Assembly (NCBI RefSeq): GCF_000716605.1
Contig: NZ_JNXE01000001.1
Location: 372,001-436,000 of the forward strand
Direction: 5' to 3'
DNA length: 64,000 nt
Source of the DNA: Streptomyces sp. NRRL F-525
GTDB lineage: Bacteria > Actinomycetota > Actinomycetes > Streptomycetales > Streptomycetaceae
Shown here: in pieces, positions 34,245 to 42,883 of the stretch
Position numbering within the stretch: position 1 is the first letter of the stretch
Layout: each line of letters opens with the position of its first letter
Translations under genes and position numbers: made by a program
Notes under the pieces: model-generated
What the model was told of the DNA's origin: nothing
Database searches by the model: none
The model's input: only the letters and a program-made list of their open reading frames with translations

Positions 34245-36802
34245 ACGCGTCCGTACGCCTGAGCATGTCCTCCCTGCGGGCCCACAAAAGGCGCTTCGCC
34301 GGTACGTTCCTCGCCGTGTTCCTCGGGGTGGCCTTCCTGGCCGGGACCCTCGTCATGGGCGACACCCTGCGCGCCAACTTCGACACCATGTTCGGCGACG
34401 CGACCAGCGGCACGGACGCGGTGGTCCGCAGCGCCGACGCCATCACAACACCGGGCGAGAGCCAGGGAGTTCGGCAACCGGTGCCCACGGCCCTGGTGAA
34501 GGCCATCGACCAGGTCCCCGGCGTGGCGGCCGCCGCCCCGAACATCCAGGGCGCGGGCCAACTCGTCGGCGCCAACGGCGAGGCCATCGGCGGCAAGGGC
34601 CCGCCCACCCTCGCCGGCAACTGGATCACCGACCCGCAACTCAACCCGTACCGACTCGCCGAGGGTCGAACTCCGGCCAGGCCGGGCGAGGTTGTCATCA
34701 ACCGGGGTGCCGCCGACAAGGGCCAGCTGAAGATCGGCGACACGACAACACTGCGCACCCCCGACCCCGTCAAGGTGACCGTCGTCGGCCTCGCGACCTT
34801 CGGCGGCGAGGACGGCATGGCCCAGGTGACCTTCACAGGCATGACCCAGTCCGACGCCGAGAAGTACCTCACCGCGAAGCCGGGCGAGGCGGCGACCATC
34901 CAGGTAAGGGCAGGCCCGGGCGTAAGCCAACAATCACTGGTCGACCGCCTGACTCCCGTCCTCCCCAAGGGAGTTGAGGCGATCACGGGTCAGCAGTCGG
35001 CGCAGGAGAACACGGACATGATCTCGTCCCAGTTCCTGACCATCTTCACCACGTTCCTCCTGGTCTTCTCCGGCATCGCCCTCCTGGTCGCGACCTTCTC
35101 CATCCACAACACGTTCGCGATCGTCATCGCCCAACGCGCCCGGGAGAACGCCCTGTTGAGGGCCCTCGGCGCCTCCCGCCGCCAGGTCACCGCGGCCACG
35201 GTCACCGAGGCGACCGTCGTAGCCGTGACCGCGTCGGCCGCCGGACTGGCGGGCGGCATCGGCATCGCGGCCGGCCTGAAGATGCTGTTCCCGGCGATCG
35301 GATTCCCTTTCCCTGGGGGCGACTTGGTGATCCGCACACTCTCCATGACCCTCCCCCTCGCAGTCGGCATCATCGTCTGCCTGGGCTCCGCACTCATGCC
35401 GGCGGTACGAGCGGGCCGCACCGCACCCCTGGCGGCCCTGCGCGAGACGGCCGTGGACCAGTCAGGCGCGTCCCCGGTCCGCGCGGTGACGGGAATGGCC
35501 CTCGCCGCCCTCGCGATCGGTGCCACCCTCACCGGCGTACTCATCTCACCGTCCCTGCTGCTGGCGGGACTTGGGGCGGTACTGGCCCTGGTCGCCTTCG
35601 TGGTCCTCGGCCCGGTAGCTTCCACCACGGCGGTCAGCATCCTGGGCAGCCCCCTCGACCGCGTGCGCGGCGTCACAGGTGGCCTCGCCCGCCGCAACGC
35701 CCTGCGCAGCCCCCGCCGTACGGCCGCGACCGCGAGCGCGCTGATGATCGGCGTGGCCGTGGTGTCCCTGTTCACCGTGTTCGGGGCCTCGTTGAAGGCG
35801 ACGATGGACCAGACGGTGTCCCGCTCCTTCGCCGGTGACGTGGCCGTGAGCACCCCGTCCTTCGGCGCGGGAGGCAGCGGCCTGAGCCCCCAACTCGCCG
35901 GAGCGATCGGCAAGTTGCCCGAGGTGGACACGGCAGTGGGACTGGGCCGGGGCGTAGCCGAAGTAGACGGAAAGGGACGGGCGCTGACAGTGACAGACCC
36001 CACCGCCCTGTCCCGCACCTTCGACCTGGGCACGGTCCACGGCTCCCTGAACTCCCTAGGCACGGACGGCATCGCCATCACCAAAGCAGAGGCCGACCGC
36101 CAACACCTGACCACCGGCAGCAAGGCCCAACTGGCCTTCACCGACGGCAAGAAGCAGACCTTCACGGTCCGAGCGGTCTACGGCGAGTCCGAACTGGCCG
36201 GTGACTACGTCATCACCCGCGCAGCCTGGGCCCCACACCGCACCCAGGACTCCGACACCCTGGTCGCCGTCTCCTTCAAGACCGGCGTGAGCACGGCCAA
36301 AGGCAAGGCGGCAGTCCAGAAAGCCGCCGCCCACTACGGCAACCCCCAAGTCCAGACCCGCCACGAGTACGCGCAGTCCTCAGCCGGCGGCATCGACATG
36401 ATGCTGACCCTCGTCTACGCACTGCTCGCCCTCGCCGTCCTCATCGCACTCCTGGGCATCGCCAACACCCTCACCCTGGCGATCCACGAACGCACCCGCG
36501 AACTGGGCCTGTTGAGGGCGGTAGGCCAGACCCGTTCCCAACTCCGGGCGATGGTCCGCTGGGAGTCGGTCCTGGTGGCGGCCTTCGGCACGCTCGGCGG
36601 CCTCTCCCTGGGCGCCTTCCTGGGCTGGGTCCTGGTCAAGGCCTCGGACGGCGCGAGCGACAGCGCCTTCGCCTTCGCACTCCCACCGGTCCAACTCGTA
36701 GTGGTGGCCCTGGTGGGCGTAGCCGCAGGCGCCCTTGCGGGCCTGCGCCCGGCACGCCGAGCGGCCCGGCTGGACGTACTGCGGGCGATCGCCACCGAAT
36801 GA
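34241..36802 (+). CDS. FtsX-like ABC transporter permease
   Basis: 853 residues with an N-terminal helix (RRFAGTFLAVFLGVAFLAGTLVMGDTL), a periplasmic MacB-PCD-like domain, and two FtsX blocks of about three helices each (near 265-390 and 725-850). The conserved stretch FSIHNTFAIVIAQRARENALLRALGASRRQV is mirrored by LGIANTLTLAIHERTRELGLLRAVGQTRSQLRAMVRWES in the second half. Ten helices overall is the DUF214/YknZ-duplicate form common in actinomycetes. Together with the ATPase it makes a complete transporter. The substrate could be a peptide, lipid or drug. Confidence 0.92.
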   Translation: MNASVRLSMSSLRAHKRRFAGTFLAVFLGVAFLAGTLVMGDTLRANFDTMFGDATSGTDAVVRSADAITTPGESQGVRQPVPTALVKAIDQVPGVAAAAPNIQGAGQLVGANGEAIGGKGPPTLAGNWITDPQLNPYRLAEGRTPARPGEVVINRGAADKGQLKIGDTTTLRTPDPVKVTVVGLATFGGEDGMAQVTFTGMTQSDAEKYLTAKPGEAATIQVRAGPGVSQQSLVDRLTPVLPKGVEAITGQQSAQENTDMISSQFLTIFTTFLLVFSGIALLVATFSIHNTFAIVIAQRARENALLRALGASRRQVTAATVTEATVVAVTASAAGLAGGIGIAAGLKMLFPAIGFPFPGGDLVIRTLSMTLPLAVGIIVCLGSALMPAVRAGRTAPLAALRETAVDQSGASPVRAVTGMALAALAIGATLTGVLISPSLLLAGLGAVLALVAFVVLGPVASTTAVSILGSPLDRVRGVTGGLARRNALRSPRRTAATASALMIGVAVVSLFTVFGASLKATMDQTVSRSFAGDVAVSTPSFGAGGSGLSPQLAGAIGKLPEVDTAVGLGRGVAEVDGKGRALTVTDPTALSRTFDLGTVHGSLNSLGTDGIAITKAEADRQHLTTGSKAQLAFTDGKKQTFTVRAVYGESELAGDYVITRAAWAPHRTQDSDTLVAVSFKTGVSTAKGKAAVQKAAAHYGNPQVQTRHEYAQSSAGGIDMMLTLVYALLALAVLIALLGIANTLTLAIHERTRELGLLRAVGQTRSQLRAMVRWESVLVAAFGTLGGLSLGAFLGWVLVKASDGASDSAFAFALPPVQLVVVALVGVAAGALAGLRPARRAARLDVLRAIATE

Positions 36803-37184
36803 CCAAACGCCGCTAGAGAAGCGAACGGCGTCATCCATCACCAGCGCTGCGGGCCCACCAAGTCCAACTGTCCCCACGTGGACGGCCGAGAGGGAGCCGT
36901 AGGGGCGCGCCGGTGTTGAGAGCCCCAGCGCGCGGAGGCGCGCAGCGCCGAGCACGGTGGGGCTCTCAACACCGGCTCCCAGCGCCCCGAAGGCGACCGA
37001 ACCAAAAGAGGTGCGCGCGGGGTGCGTTTTCAACACCGGTTCAGGTATGGCGAGTTCTCGATACCGGCCCAGGTAAGTCGTTGTCTGAACGCAGGCCTGG
37101 GTGTCGTTGTCTCAAGACTGACTTAGATGTCCCGTCCGTGACCGACTCTCCCCCCCCCGCAACCCATAACGAATCACCGCCCGA
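36803..37184. other. Structured 382-base spacer between convergent genes
   Basis: No gene-like frame is convincing here. Beyond the long repeat at 36909-36976, there is a further CAACACCGG at 37031-37039, GGTAT and ATACC (37044-37065 region) enclosing CGAG/CTCG, CCCAGG and CCTGGG arms, and a direct repeat GTCGTTGTCT at 37077-37086 and 37103-37112. It lies downstream of both the FtsX-like gene and the anti-sigma-like gene, so termination is the simplest role. Confidence 0.5.
36909..36976. repeat. Perfect 19-base inverted repeat with 30-base loop
   Basis: GCCGGTGTTGAGAGCCCCA at 36909-36927 is repeated exactly in inverse at 36958-36976. The loop is itself rich in GCGC repeats. The RNA would fold into a very stable hairpin on either strand, suitable as a bidirectional terminator. 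It may also belong to a dispersed repeat family. Confidence 0.75.
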
Positions 37185-37730
37185 TCAACCGGCAACGGCG
37201 GACCGGGCGGGAGCGTGTTGGGGCCGGTGGCCGTCGACCGGGTGCTCGACCTCGGTGACGAACCGGTGCGCGGTTTTCTCCGCGGCCGTACGACGCGGCG
37301 GACGAGCCGGCGCAGCCGTGGCGGACGAGGGCGCGGTCAGCGTGAACCACACGACCTTCCCGGACTCACCGTCCGCCCGCACCCCCCAGTTCTCGCTCAC
37401 CGCGGCGACCATCGCGAGCCCCCGCCCACAAGTGGCCGTAGGCGAAACCTCGTCGATGTCGCCCACCACCGGAAGCCGGGGATCGCGATCGCGCACCGAG
37501 ACCATGAGCTGGTCCAGCAGCAGCTCGATCTCGACGACGCACGTCTTGTCCGGCTGCGCGTGCCGGTGGACGTTGGTCAGAAGCTCTGTCACACCGAGCG
37601 CGGCCCGGTCGATCAGAGGGTCCAGATGCCAGTAGCGCAATTGCGCAGATACGATTCTGCGGACCTGGCCGATCCGCGACGGCAGGGCTTGGAGCTCCAC
37701 CGTGCAGTGCCTGCTTGGGTGACTGATCAC
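37185..37730 (-). CDS. RsbW-like ATP-binding anti-sigma regulator/serine kinase
   Basis: 181 residues. The HATPase_c_2 fold is recognised by CTVELQALPSRIGQVRRIVSAQLRYW, the N-box ALGVTELLTNVHRHAQP, VSVRDRDPRLP (G1 box) and CGRGLAMVAAVSENWG (G2). A disordered Ala/Pro-rich tail follows. Streptomyces have dozens of these proteins, some of which bind sigma factors or phosphorylate antagonists. No sigma or anti-anti-sigma gene is adjacent. GTG start. Confidence 0.88.
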   Translation of the reverse strand: MISHPSRHCTVELQALPSRIGQVRRIVSAQLRYWHLDPLIDRAALGVTELLTNVHRHAQPDKTCVVEIELLLDQLMVSVRDRDPRLPVVGDIDEVSPTATCGRGLAMVAAVSENWGVRADGESGKVVWFTLTAPSSATAAPARPPRRTAAEKTAHRFVTEVEHPVDGHRPQHAPARSAVAG

Positions 37731-38069
37731 GGCTGCGACTCCCCGACTGAGGTCCGGAAGAACACGGAGTTCGGATCCAGCGAGGTGGTCGGAGAAACGG
37801 CCGCCTGCTGTTGTGTCCGGCGGGCTGGTTCGCAGCGTTATCGCCGGTAAACCCAGAGTGACGTGAGACCAGAGTGACTCAGGGGCCGCGGTCCCGCAAC
37901 TCGCGGCCGGTCATTGCTCATCAATGGCGTGGATACGACGCTCCGCGGCGATCGGCTTTCCGGCACGCACGGGCTGCTGCATGGCGCTGCGGAGTTGCTC
38001 CACCGAACGGAGCGCCCACGGATCGGCCACCCCACCGCAGACCTAGCCCACACTGCTCGCCCCCACCGC
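37731..38069. other. 339-base spacer with no supported gene
   Basis: It must carry the promoter of the RsbW-like gene on the minus strand. A plus-strand frame from 37914 (LINGVDTTLRGDRLSG..., stop at a TAG in another frame nearby) has a somewhat natural composition but runs into the opposite-strand gene and lacks a ribosome binding site. I see no clear repeat or promoter. Confidence 0.4.
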
Positions 38070-38393
38070 TCACCCGCCCCGCCCCGCCGCCTTCCGCACA
38101 GCCTCGATGAACCGCCGTGCCGCAGGCGGCCCCGGCTGCCCGGGCGCTGGGTCATGCTCGCCGAGGGTCAACAGATACCTGTTGCCGTTGAGGTCGGCCA
38201 ACGCCCGATCCTCAGGCGCGAACCACGGCTTCGACGCACGCACCGCCTGCACCGGCGCGCTGTCGATCTCGCTGCCGTAACTGGTGAGCAACTCAAGCCT
38301 GCCGTCATTGATCCGGACCTGTCCGGCCCGGGTCAGCGACCGCAGCCGCTTCCCGATCCGCACGCCCGTGGCCGTGAACTCCGGCTCCGCCAT
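38070..38393 (-). CDS. Hypothetical actinomycete protein
   Basis: 107 residues, soluble: MAEPEFTATGVRIGKRLRSL, then INDGRLELLTSYGSEIDSAPVQAV, KPWFAPEDRALADLNGNRYLLTLG and a C-terminal helix ARRFIEAVRKAA. The alternating short strands and final helix suggest a small PH-like or YcxB-like fold, but I do not recognise the family. GGGGAAGC directly before the ATG is a good ribosome binding site and fixes the start. An upstream extension to 38663 is unlikely. Function unknown. Confidence 0.65.
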   Translation of the reverse strand: MAEPEFTATGVRIGKRLRSLTRAGQVRINDGRLELLTSYGSEIDSAPVQAVRASKPWFAPEDRALADLNGNRYLLTLGEHDPAPGQPGPPAARRFIEAVRKAAGRGG

Positions 38394-38755
38394 GCTTCCC
38401 CGCCCCCTTGGTCCAGGCATCTGGTGATCCAGTGTGCGCCCCCGTTCAGGACGTTCGTCCCGCTCCGGTGCAGTCTGCCCGCCGGGGCCGTCGAGCACCA
38501 GTGCGTACGACCCGGTCACGGTGAGTATCCGAAGCACTCGCGCGAGTGCGCCCCCGAGCCCTGCGGGCAGCCCATCGCAAACCCGTAGCAAAGCGAACGC
38601 AAACCCACCACGAGCCCACCGACACCCTGCCCCCAGGGCCGCCTTTGGGCCGCCCAAAGGCATGTTTATGCAGGTGAGAAGCGTGCGGAAGGTGCATATG
38701 ATCGAGGTGTCGGCCGCGCGAGGCGCCGTCGGCGCAACGCGTAAGGAGCCCCGCC
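38394..38755. promoter_or_regulatory. 362-base spacer with a palindrome and -10 element before the PLP-enzyme gene
   Basis: GCCTTTGGG and CCCAAAGGC (38641-38649 and 38653-38661) form a perfect inverted repeat with a three-base centre. A consensus-like -10, TATGAT, is at 38697-38702, without a clear -35. AAGGAG at 38743-38748 is the ribosome binding site of the gene at 38756. The rest, from 38394 to 38640, shows no gene and no other motif that I can support. Confidence 0.45.
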
Positions 38756-39880
38756 GTGAGCACCACCCCCCAGGCCCTGACCGGTGCCACCCTCGACGTC
38801 GACCGCAGTGACGACGCCTATCGGAGCTGGCTGAAAGAAGCCGTCCGCAAGGTGCAGGCCGACGCCAACCGCTCCGCCGACACCCACCTCCTCCGCTTCC
38901 CGCTCCCGGAGAGCTGGGGCATCGACCTGTACCTGAAGGACGAGTCGACCCACCCCACAGGCAGCCTGAAACACCGCCTCGCCCGCTCCCTCTTCCTCTA
39001 CGGCCTCTGCAATGGCTGGATCCGGCCCGCCCGCCCGGTGATCGAGGCGTCCAGTGGTTCCACGGCGGTCTCCGAGGCGTACTTCGCCAAGCTGATCGGG
39101 GTGCCCTTCATCGCGGTCATGCCGCGCACGACCAGTGCCGAGAAGATCCGCCTGATCCAATTCCACGGCGGGCAGTGCCACTTCGTGGACGACCCGCGCA
39201 AGATGTACGAGGAGTCGGCCGCCCTCGCGGTGGAGACCGGCGGCCACTACATGGACCAGTTCACCTACGCGGAGCGGGCCACGGACTGGCGCGGCAACAA
39301 CAACATCGCCGAATCCATCTTCCGCCAGCTGGAGTTGGAGCGTTTCCCGGAGCCGGCGTGGATCGTCGCGACGGCCGGCACCGGCGGTACGTCGGCCACC
39401 CTCGCGCGCTATGTCCACTACATGCAGCACGACACCCGCGTCTGTGTCGCCGACCCGGAGAACTCCTGTTTCTTCGAGGGCTGGACCACCGGCGATCCGG
39501 ACGTCACCCGTGACTGCGGCTCCCGCATCGAGGGCATCGGCCGCCCCCGCATGGAACCGAGCTTCGTCCCCGGCGCCATCGACCGCATGATGAAGGTCCC
39601 GGACGCGGCCAGCGTCGCCGCCGTGAGAGCCCTGGAACAAGCCATCGGCCGCAAGGCGGGCGGCTCCACCGGCACGGGCCTCTGGAGCGCCCTCAAAATC
39701 ATCGCCGAGATGGTCGCGGCGGGCCAACAGGGCAGCGTGGTAACCCTGTTGTGCGACCCGGGCGACCGCTACCTGGACAAGTACTACTCGGACACGTGGC
39801 TGGCGGAACAGGGCCTGGACATCACCCCGTACAGCAAGGCGATCACCTCGCTTCTGGCAACGGGAGTATGGCCGAGCTGA
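38756..39880 (+). CDS. PLP-dependent cysteine synthase-fold enzyme, Cds1-like cysteine desulfhydrase
   Basis: 374 residues of PLP fold type II. The PLP lysine is in [14 protein letters not shown], the substrate/PLP asparagine-loop equivalent is [27 protein letters not shown], and the phosphate-binding glycine loop is [14 protein letters not shown]. The [18 protein letters not shown] segment and the roughly 370-residue length fit the mycobacterial Cds1 group, which releases sulfide from cysteine, rather than CysK/CysM (about 310). GTG start with AAGGAG upstream. It stands alone, and the convergent XRE gene lies 72 bases further on. Confidence 0.85.
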   Translation: MSTTPQALTGATLDVDRSDDAYRSWLKEAVRKVQADANRSADTHLLRFPLPESWGIDLYLKDESTHPTGSLKHRLARSLFLYGLCNGWIRPARPVIEASSGSTAVSEAYFAKLIGVPFIAVMPRTTSAEKIRLIQFHGGQCHFVDDPRKMYEESAALAVETGGHYMDQFTYAERATDWRGNNNIAESIFRQLELERFPEPAWIVATAGTGGTSATLARYVHYMQHDTRVCVADPENSCFFEGWTTGDPDVTRDCGSRIEGIGRPRMEPSFVPGAIDRMMKVPDAASVAAVRALEQAIGRKAGGSTGTGLWSALKIIAEMVAAGQQGSVVTLLCDPGDRYLDKYYSDTWLAEQGLDITPYSKAITSLLATGVWPS

Positions 39881-39952
39881 GTTGACGGGAGTACGGCCAA
39901 CTCGCGCTGGATGAGCGCCGGTTGGTCAGCGTCCTTCTTCACGGGACAGTGC

Positions 39953-40840
39953 TCAGTGGTCGCTGCGGTGTTCGGAGTGGCTGTTCGGTTCGGCCGTGTG
40001 CGATCCGTCATGCATCTCGGTGTGAGCCGTCTGGGCCAAGGAGGCGAGGACCCGTAGCTTCTCATCGCTCTCACTGCTCTGGTCGGGGTAGTAGAGGACG
40101 AGGAGCAGCTCGCCGACGGGGAGTTTGTCCCGGTGGAGGCGGAGCTCGCCAACGACGGGATGGTTCACGGTGGTGGTGCCGCCGTCCAGGCCGCGGATGT
40201 CATGGCGTGCCCAGAGGGATCGGAACCGCTCGCTCGACAAGGCGAGTTCACCCACCAGTTCCACGAATCGCGGGTCGTCGACGTCGTCGCCGACGGACTT
40301 TCTGAAAGCGGCGATGAATCCTTCCGCGGAGCGCGTCCAGTCCTGCTGGAATGCCTGCTCCTCCGGATCGAGGAGCAGTGATCGCAGGCGGTTGTACCCG
40401 GGCTGAAGGCGCGGGGAGAGCGCGACTGCGAGCTGGTTGGACGCGAGCACATCGAACGCGCGCCCTTCCACGAACGCGGGAATCCGCACGCTTGCGAGCA
40501 GCTGGTGCAGCCGTGCGGGCACGCGTTCGGGCTTTCGGCGCCGCTGCGGCCTGGGGCGTGCGGCGGTGAGGCCGAGGAGGTATTCCTGCTCCACCTCGTC
40601 GAGTCGCAAGACTCGCGCGAGCGATTCGAGTACCTGGAGCGAGGGGTTGTTGTCGCGGCCGCGCTCCAGTCTCAGGTAGTAGTCGGCGCTGATGCCGGCG
40701 AGCAGGGCCACCTCTTCGCGGCGCAGTCCGGGAACACGCCGATGCGCACCCGAGGGAATGCCGGCACGCTCCGGAGTGACCAGCGCCCGCCGGGCCCGGA
40801 GATAGCTGCCAAGCAGGTTCGCGCGGTCATCGTCACCCAT
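39953..40840 (-). CDS. XRE family regulator with MmyB-type ligand-binding domain
   Basis: 295 residues. The HTH is GLRREEVALLAGISADYYLRLERGRDNNPSLQVLESLARVL, the fixed signature of this family. The MmyB-like LBD at about 100-270 contains PAFVEGRAFDVLASNQLAVAL, NRLRSLLLDPE and TVNHPVVGELRLHRDKLPV, a PAS-like fold thought to bind fatty-acid-like ligands. ATG 40840. It is divergent from an SDR gene 167 bases away, a very common pairing in which the regulator controls the reductase. Confidence 0.9.
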   Translation of the reverse strand: MGDDDRANLLGSYLRARRALVTPERAGIPSGAHRRVPGLRREEVALLAGISADYYLRLERGRDNNPSLQVLESLARVLRLDEVEQEYLLGLTAARPRPQRRRKPERVPARLHQLLASVRIPAFVEGRAFDVLASNQLAVALSPRLQPGYNRLRSLLLDPEEQAFQQDWTRSAEGFIAAFRKSVGDDVDDPRFVELVGELALSSERFRSLWARHDIRGLDGGTTTVNHPVVGELRLHRDKLPVGELLLVLYYPDQSSESDEKLRVLASLAQTAHTEMHDGSHTAEPNSHSEHRSDH

Positions 40841-41007
40841 AGTGAAAATCGTAGCCCCGGCGCCGTCACGGAAGGGGGGCCCTGAGAGGACCATGGAAGC
40901 CGGGGGTACTGCCTCGGGTCGGGGAACAGGTCGAAGCTGAAGGAGTCGCCTGATATCCACTGCGCCCGCAGCCTTGTCGCTGTCGGCGCCCTGAGCCGGG
41001 AGCAGCC

Positions 41008-41769
41008 ATGGACATCACCAGCCGCACCGTCTTCATCGCCGGGGCCACCTCGGGAATCGGCCTCGACCTCGCACGACGCTTCGCCACGGCCGGCAGTACC
41101 GTCATCGTCGGCGGCCGACGAACCGACCTGCTCGACCGGATCGCAGCCGAGGGGCCGGCCACCGTTCAGATCGACGTGACCGACCAGGACAGCGTCGACC
41201 GTGCCCGCGACACGATCCTGCGCACCCACCCGAACCTCGACACGATCGTGACGATGTCCGGGATCGGAGTCCCCGAGGACCTCCGCGATCCCACACACTT
41301 CAGTGCTGCCGAAAAGACGATCGACACCAACCTCCTCGGCACCATCCGCGTCATTGACGCGTTCACCCCCCACTTGATCGCGCGTGGCACCGGCACCATC
41401 GTCACGGTCACCTCGGGCATCGGGTTCCTGCCGTTCCCGGTCATGCCCACCTACGCCGCCTCCAAGGCCGGCGTGCACGCCTACTCCGAAGCACTGCGTG
41501 CGCAATTGGACGGAACCGGCATCGAGGTCGCCGAGCTCGTCCCTCCGGCCGTCGCCACCACACCGGAGCACGAACAGCGCAACCCCAGCGCGCTCAAACT
41601 GGCCGAATTCACCACCGAGGTGATGGACCTGCTCCAGACCAACCCCACTCCGCACGAGATCCTGGTGCAGGGCGTACTCATGCACCGCTGGGCCGAACGC
41701 GACGGCACCTACCCCGAGTTGGTCACCCGACGCTCGCAGGCACTCGCGATGCTCCCGAGCCGTCAGTGA
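41008..41769 (+). CDS. Short-chain dehydrogenase/reductase (DltE-like)
   Basis: 253 residues. The NAD(P) loop is GATSGIGLD at 11-19. The catalytic Ser and Tyr-x-x-x-Lys are in VTVTSGIGFLPFPVMPTYAASKAGVHAYSE. The NNAG position is degenerate (TMSGIG). The C-terminal third resembles DltE-type oxidoreductases. GGGAG five bases before the ATG. It is probably regulated by the divergent MmyB-type regulator. Confidence 0.9.
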   Translation: MDITSRTVFIAGATSGIGLDLARRFATAGSTVIVGGRRTDLLDRIAAEGPATVQIDVTDQDSVDRARDTILRTHPNLDTIVTMSGIGVPEDLRDPTHFSAAEKTIDTNLLGTIRVIDAFTPHLIARGTGTIVTVTSGIGFLPFPVMPTYAASKAGVHAYSEALRAQLDGTGIEVAELVPPAVATTPEHEQRNPSALKLAEFTTEVMDLLQTNPTPHEILVQGVLMHRWAERDGTYPELVTRRSQALAMLPSRQ

Positions 41770-41886
41770 GCACGAGGGCCCCTCACCGGACGCCGACCCA
41801 GGACCGCTGAACTCAGCAGAGCGATATCACCGAACTCTGATGCCGGTGTCGTCGAGCCGAACGGCTGGAAGGCCCGTTCCACGCCG

Positions 41887-42300
41887 CTGGACAAGACGTT
41901 CCGGGCGTTCACACCGGACCAGATGCTGCTGATGCCCATGTCATTCGACGACTGGCTGCCCAAGGCGCATCTGGCCCGGTTCGTCGCCGAGTTGGTCGAC
42001 GAGGTGCTGGACTTGACGGCGATCCGCACGTCCCGCACCGCGCGGCGCGACCACCCACCCTACGATCCTCGGTTGACGCTGCGGTCATTGCTCTACGGCT
42101 ACACCACCGGGGTTCGCTTGTCGAAGCCGAGATCGGCGCTCCTGAAGCCCGGGCTGCGACTGTGCTGGCCGATGCCGAGATCGCCGACACCACCGAGGAC
42201 CCGGAGTACGGGCCTTTCTCAGGTGCACGCCGACAACAGGCCCCAGCCGGAGCCTCGCAAGCGCCGACAGCGACAGCGGCGGCGACGATCGATCAACCGA
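41887..42300 (+). pseudogene. Remnant of an IS1182-type transposase
   Basis: The frame from 41887 reads LDKTFRAFTPDQMLLMPMSFDDWLPKAHLARFVAELVDEVLDL, then HPPYDPRLTLRSLLYGYTTGVR, the N-terminal domain of IS1182-type transposases. After about 42125 the frame breaks. In another frame (from about 42140) ATVLADAEIADTTEDPEYGPF matches a linker much further along these proteins. The catalytic DDE domain is missing. So this is an internally deleted, frameshifted fragment. I see no intact terminal repeats. Confidence 0.75.
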
Positions 42301-42342
42301 TCACGGGCAGCGAGGACACTTGCCCGTCACTGACCCACGCTC

Positions 42343-42813
42343 CTAGCGGGCCAACCGCCGGTCCAACTCCCTCACCGCACCCCTGAACGCCCGCCCCAAC
42401 CCAGGCCGAGCCACCCGCACAGCCCCCCGGAACACAGCCGTCCCATCCACGGCGAACGTCCACTGAACCCGAGTCCCACTCCCCGCAGGGCTCAGCCGCC
42501 ACTCCTCGGCCATCGCGCGGGCGCCCACCGCATTGGTGACGTCGACCCGATACGCGTACACCTCCGCCGACTTCGCCGCGATCACCGTCTCGCGAAAGTG
42601 CCCGCCGCCCCTGAGCCGGATATCCCGCCCCGCCCCGTCGTCGACGGCCCGCGCGCTCGTGACGGCCGAGAACCACTCCGCCCAGCCCGGCACATCGTCG
42701 TTGAGAGCATGGAAGACGGCATCCGGTGCCGCGGTCATCTCCTGCGTGAAGACCAGCCGTACCGGAGCGGTATCGATGAAGTCGAGCCCGACGGGCCGCA
42801 GTTGGTTGGCCAT
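42343..42813 (-). CDS. SRPBCC (START/Bet v1-like) family protein
   Basis: 156 residues. APDAVFHALNDDVPGWAEWFSAVTSARAVD is the first helix-strand signature of polyketide cyclase-like proteins, and a C-terminal helix (GRAFRGAVRELDRRLAR) would close the hydrophobic cavity. It probably binds a small hydrophobic ligand. Ligand and partner are not evident, since neighbours are a transposase remnant and a DeoR regulator. ATG 42813. Confidence 0.85.
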   Translation of the reverse strand: MANQLRPVGLDFIDTAPVRLVFTQEMTAAPDAVFHALNDDVPGWAEWFSAVTSARAVDDGAGRDIRLRGGGHFRETVIAAKSAEVYAYRVDVTNAVGARAMAEEWRLSPAGSGTRVQWTFAVDGTAVFRGAVRVARPGLGRAFRGAVRELDRRLAR

Positions 42814-42883
42814 GGACGCGAACCCCCTTGACGGTTAAGGGAAGTTGACCGGGATGGGCGACGTCACGATAGCTGGCGCACCG

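Noticed and set aside
36380..37036. Minus-strand frame across the FtsX 3' end and the structured spacer
   Set aside because: Most of it is antisense to the conserved FtsX domain, and the remainder is translated repeat sequence without family features.
37914..38588. Plus-strand frame reading LINGVDTTLRGDRLSG
   Set aside because: It has some natural-looking residues at the start but no ribosome binding site, becomes Arg/Pro-rich shadow sequence and runs fully opposite the better supported gene at 38070-38393.
39881..39952. GAGTTG/CAACTC repeat as a terminator between convergent genes
   Set aside because: Only six base pairs with a 13-base loop, too weak to call.
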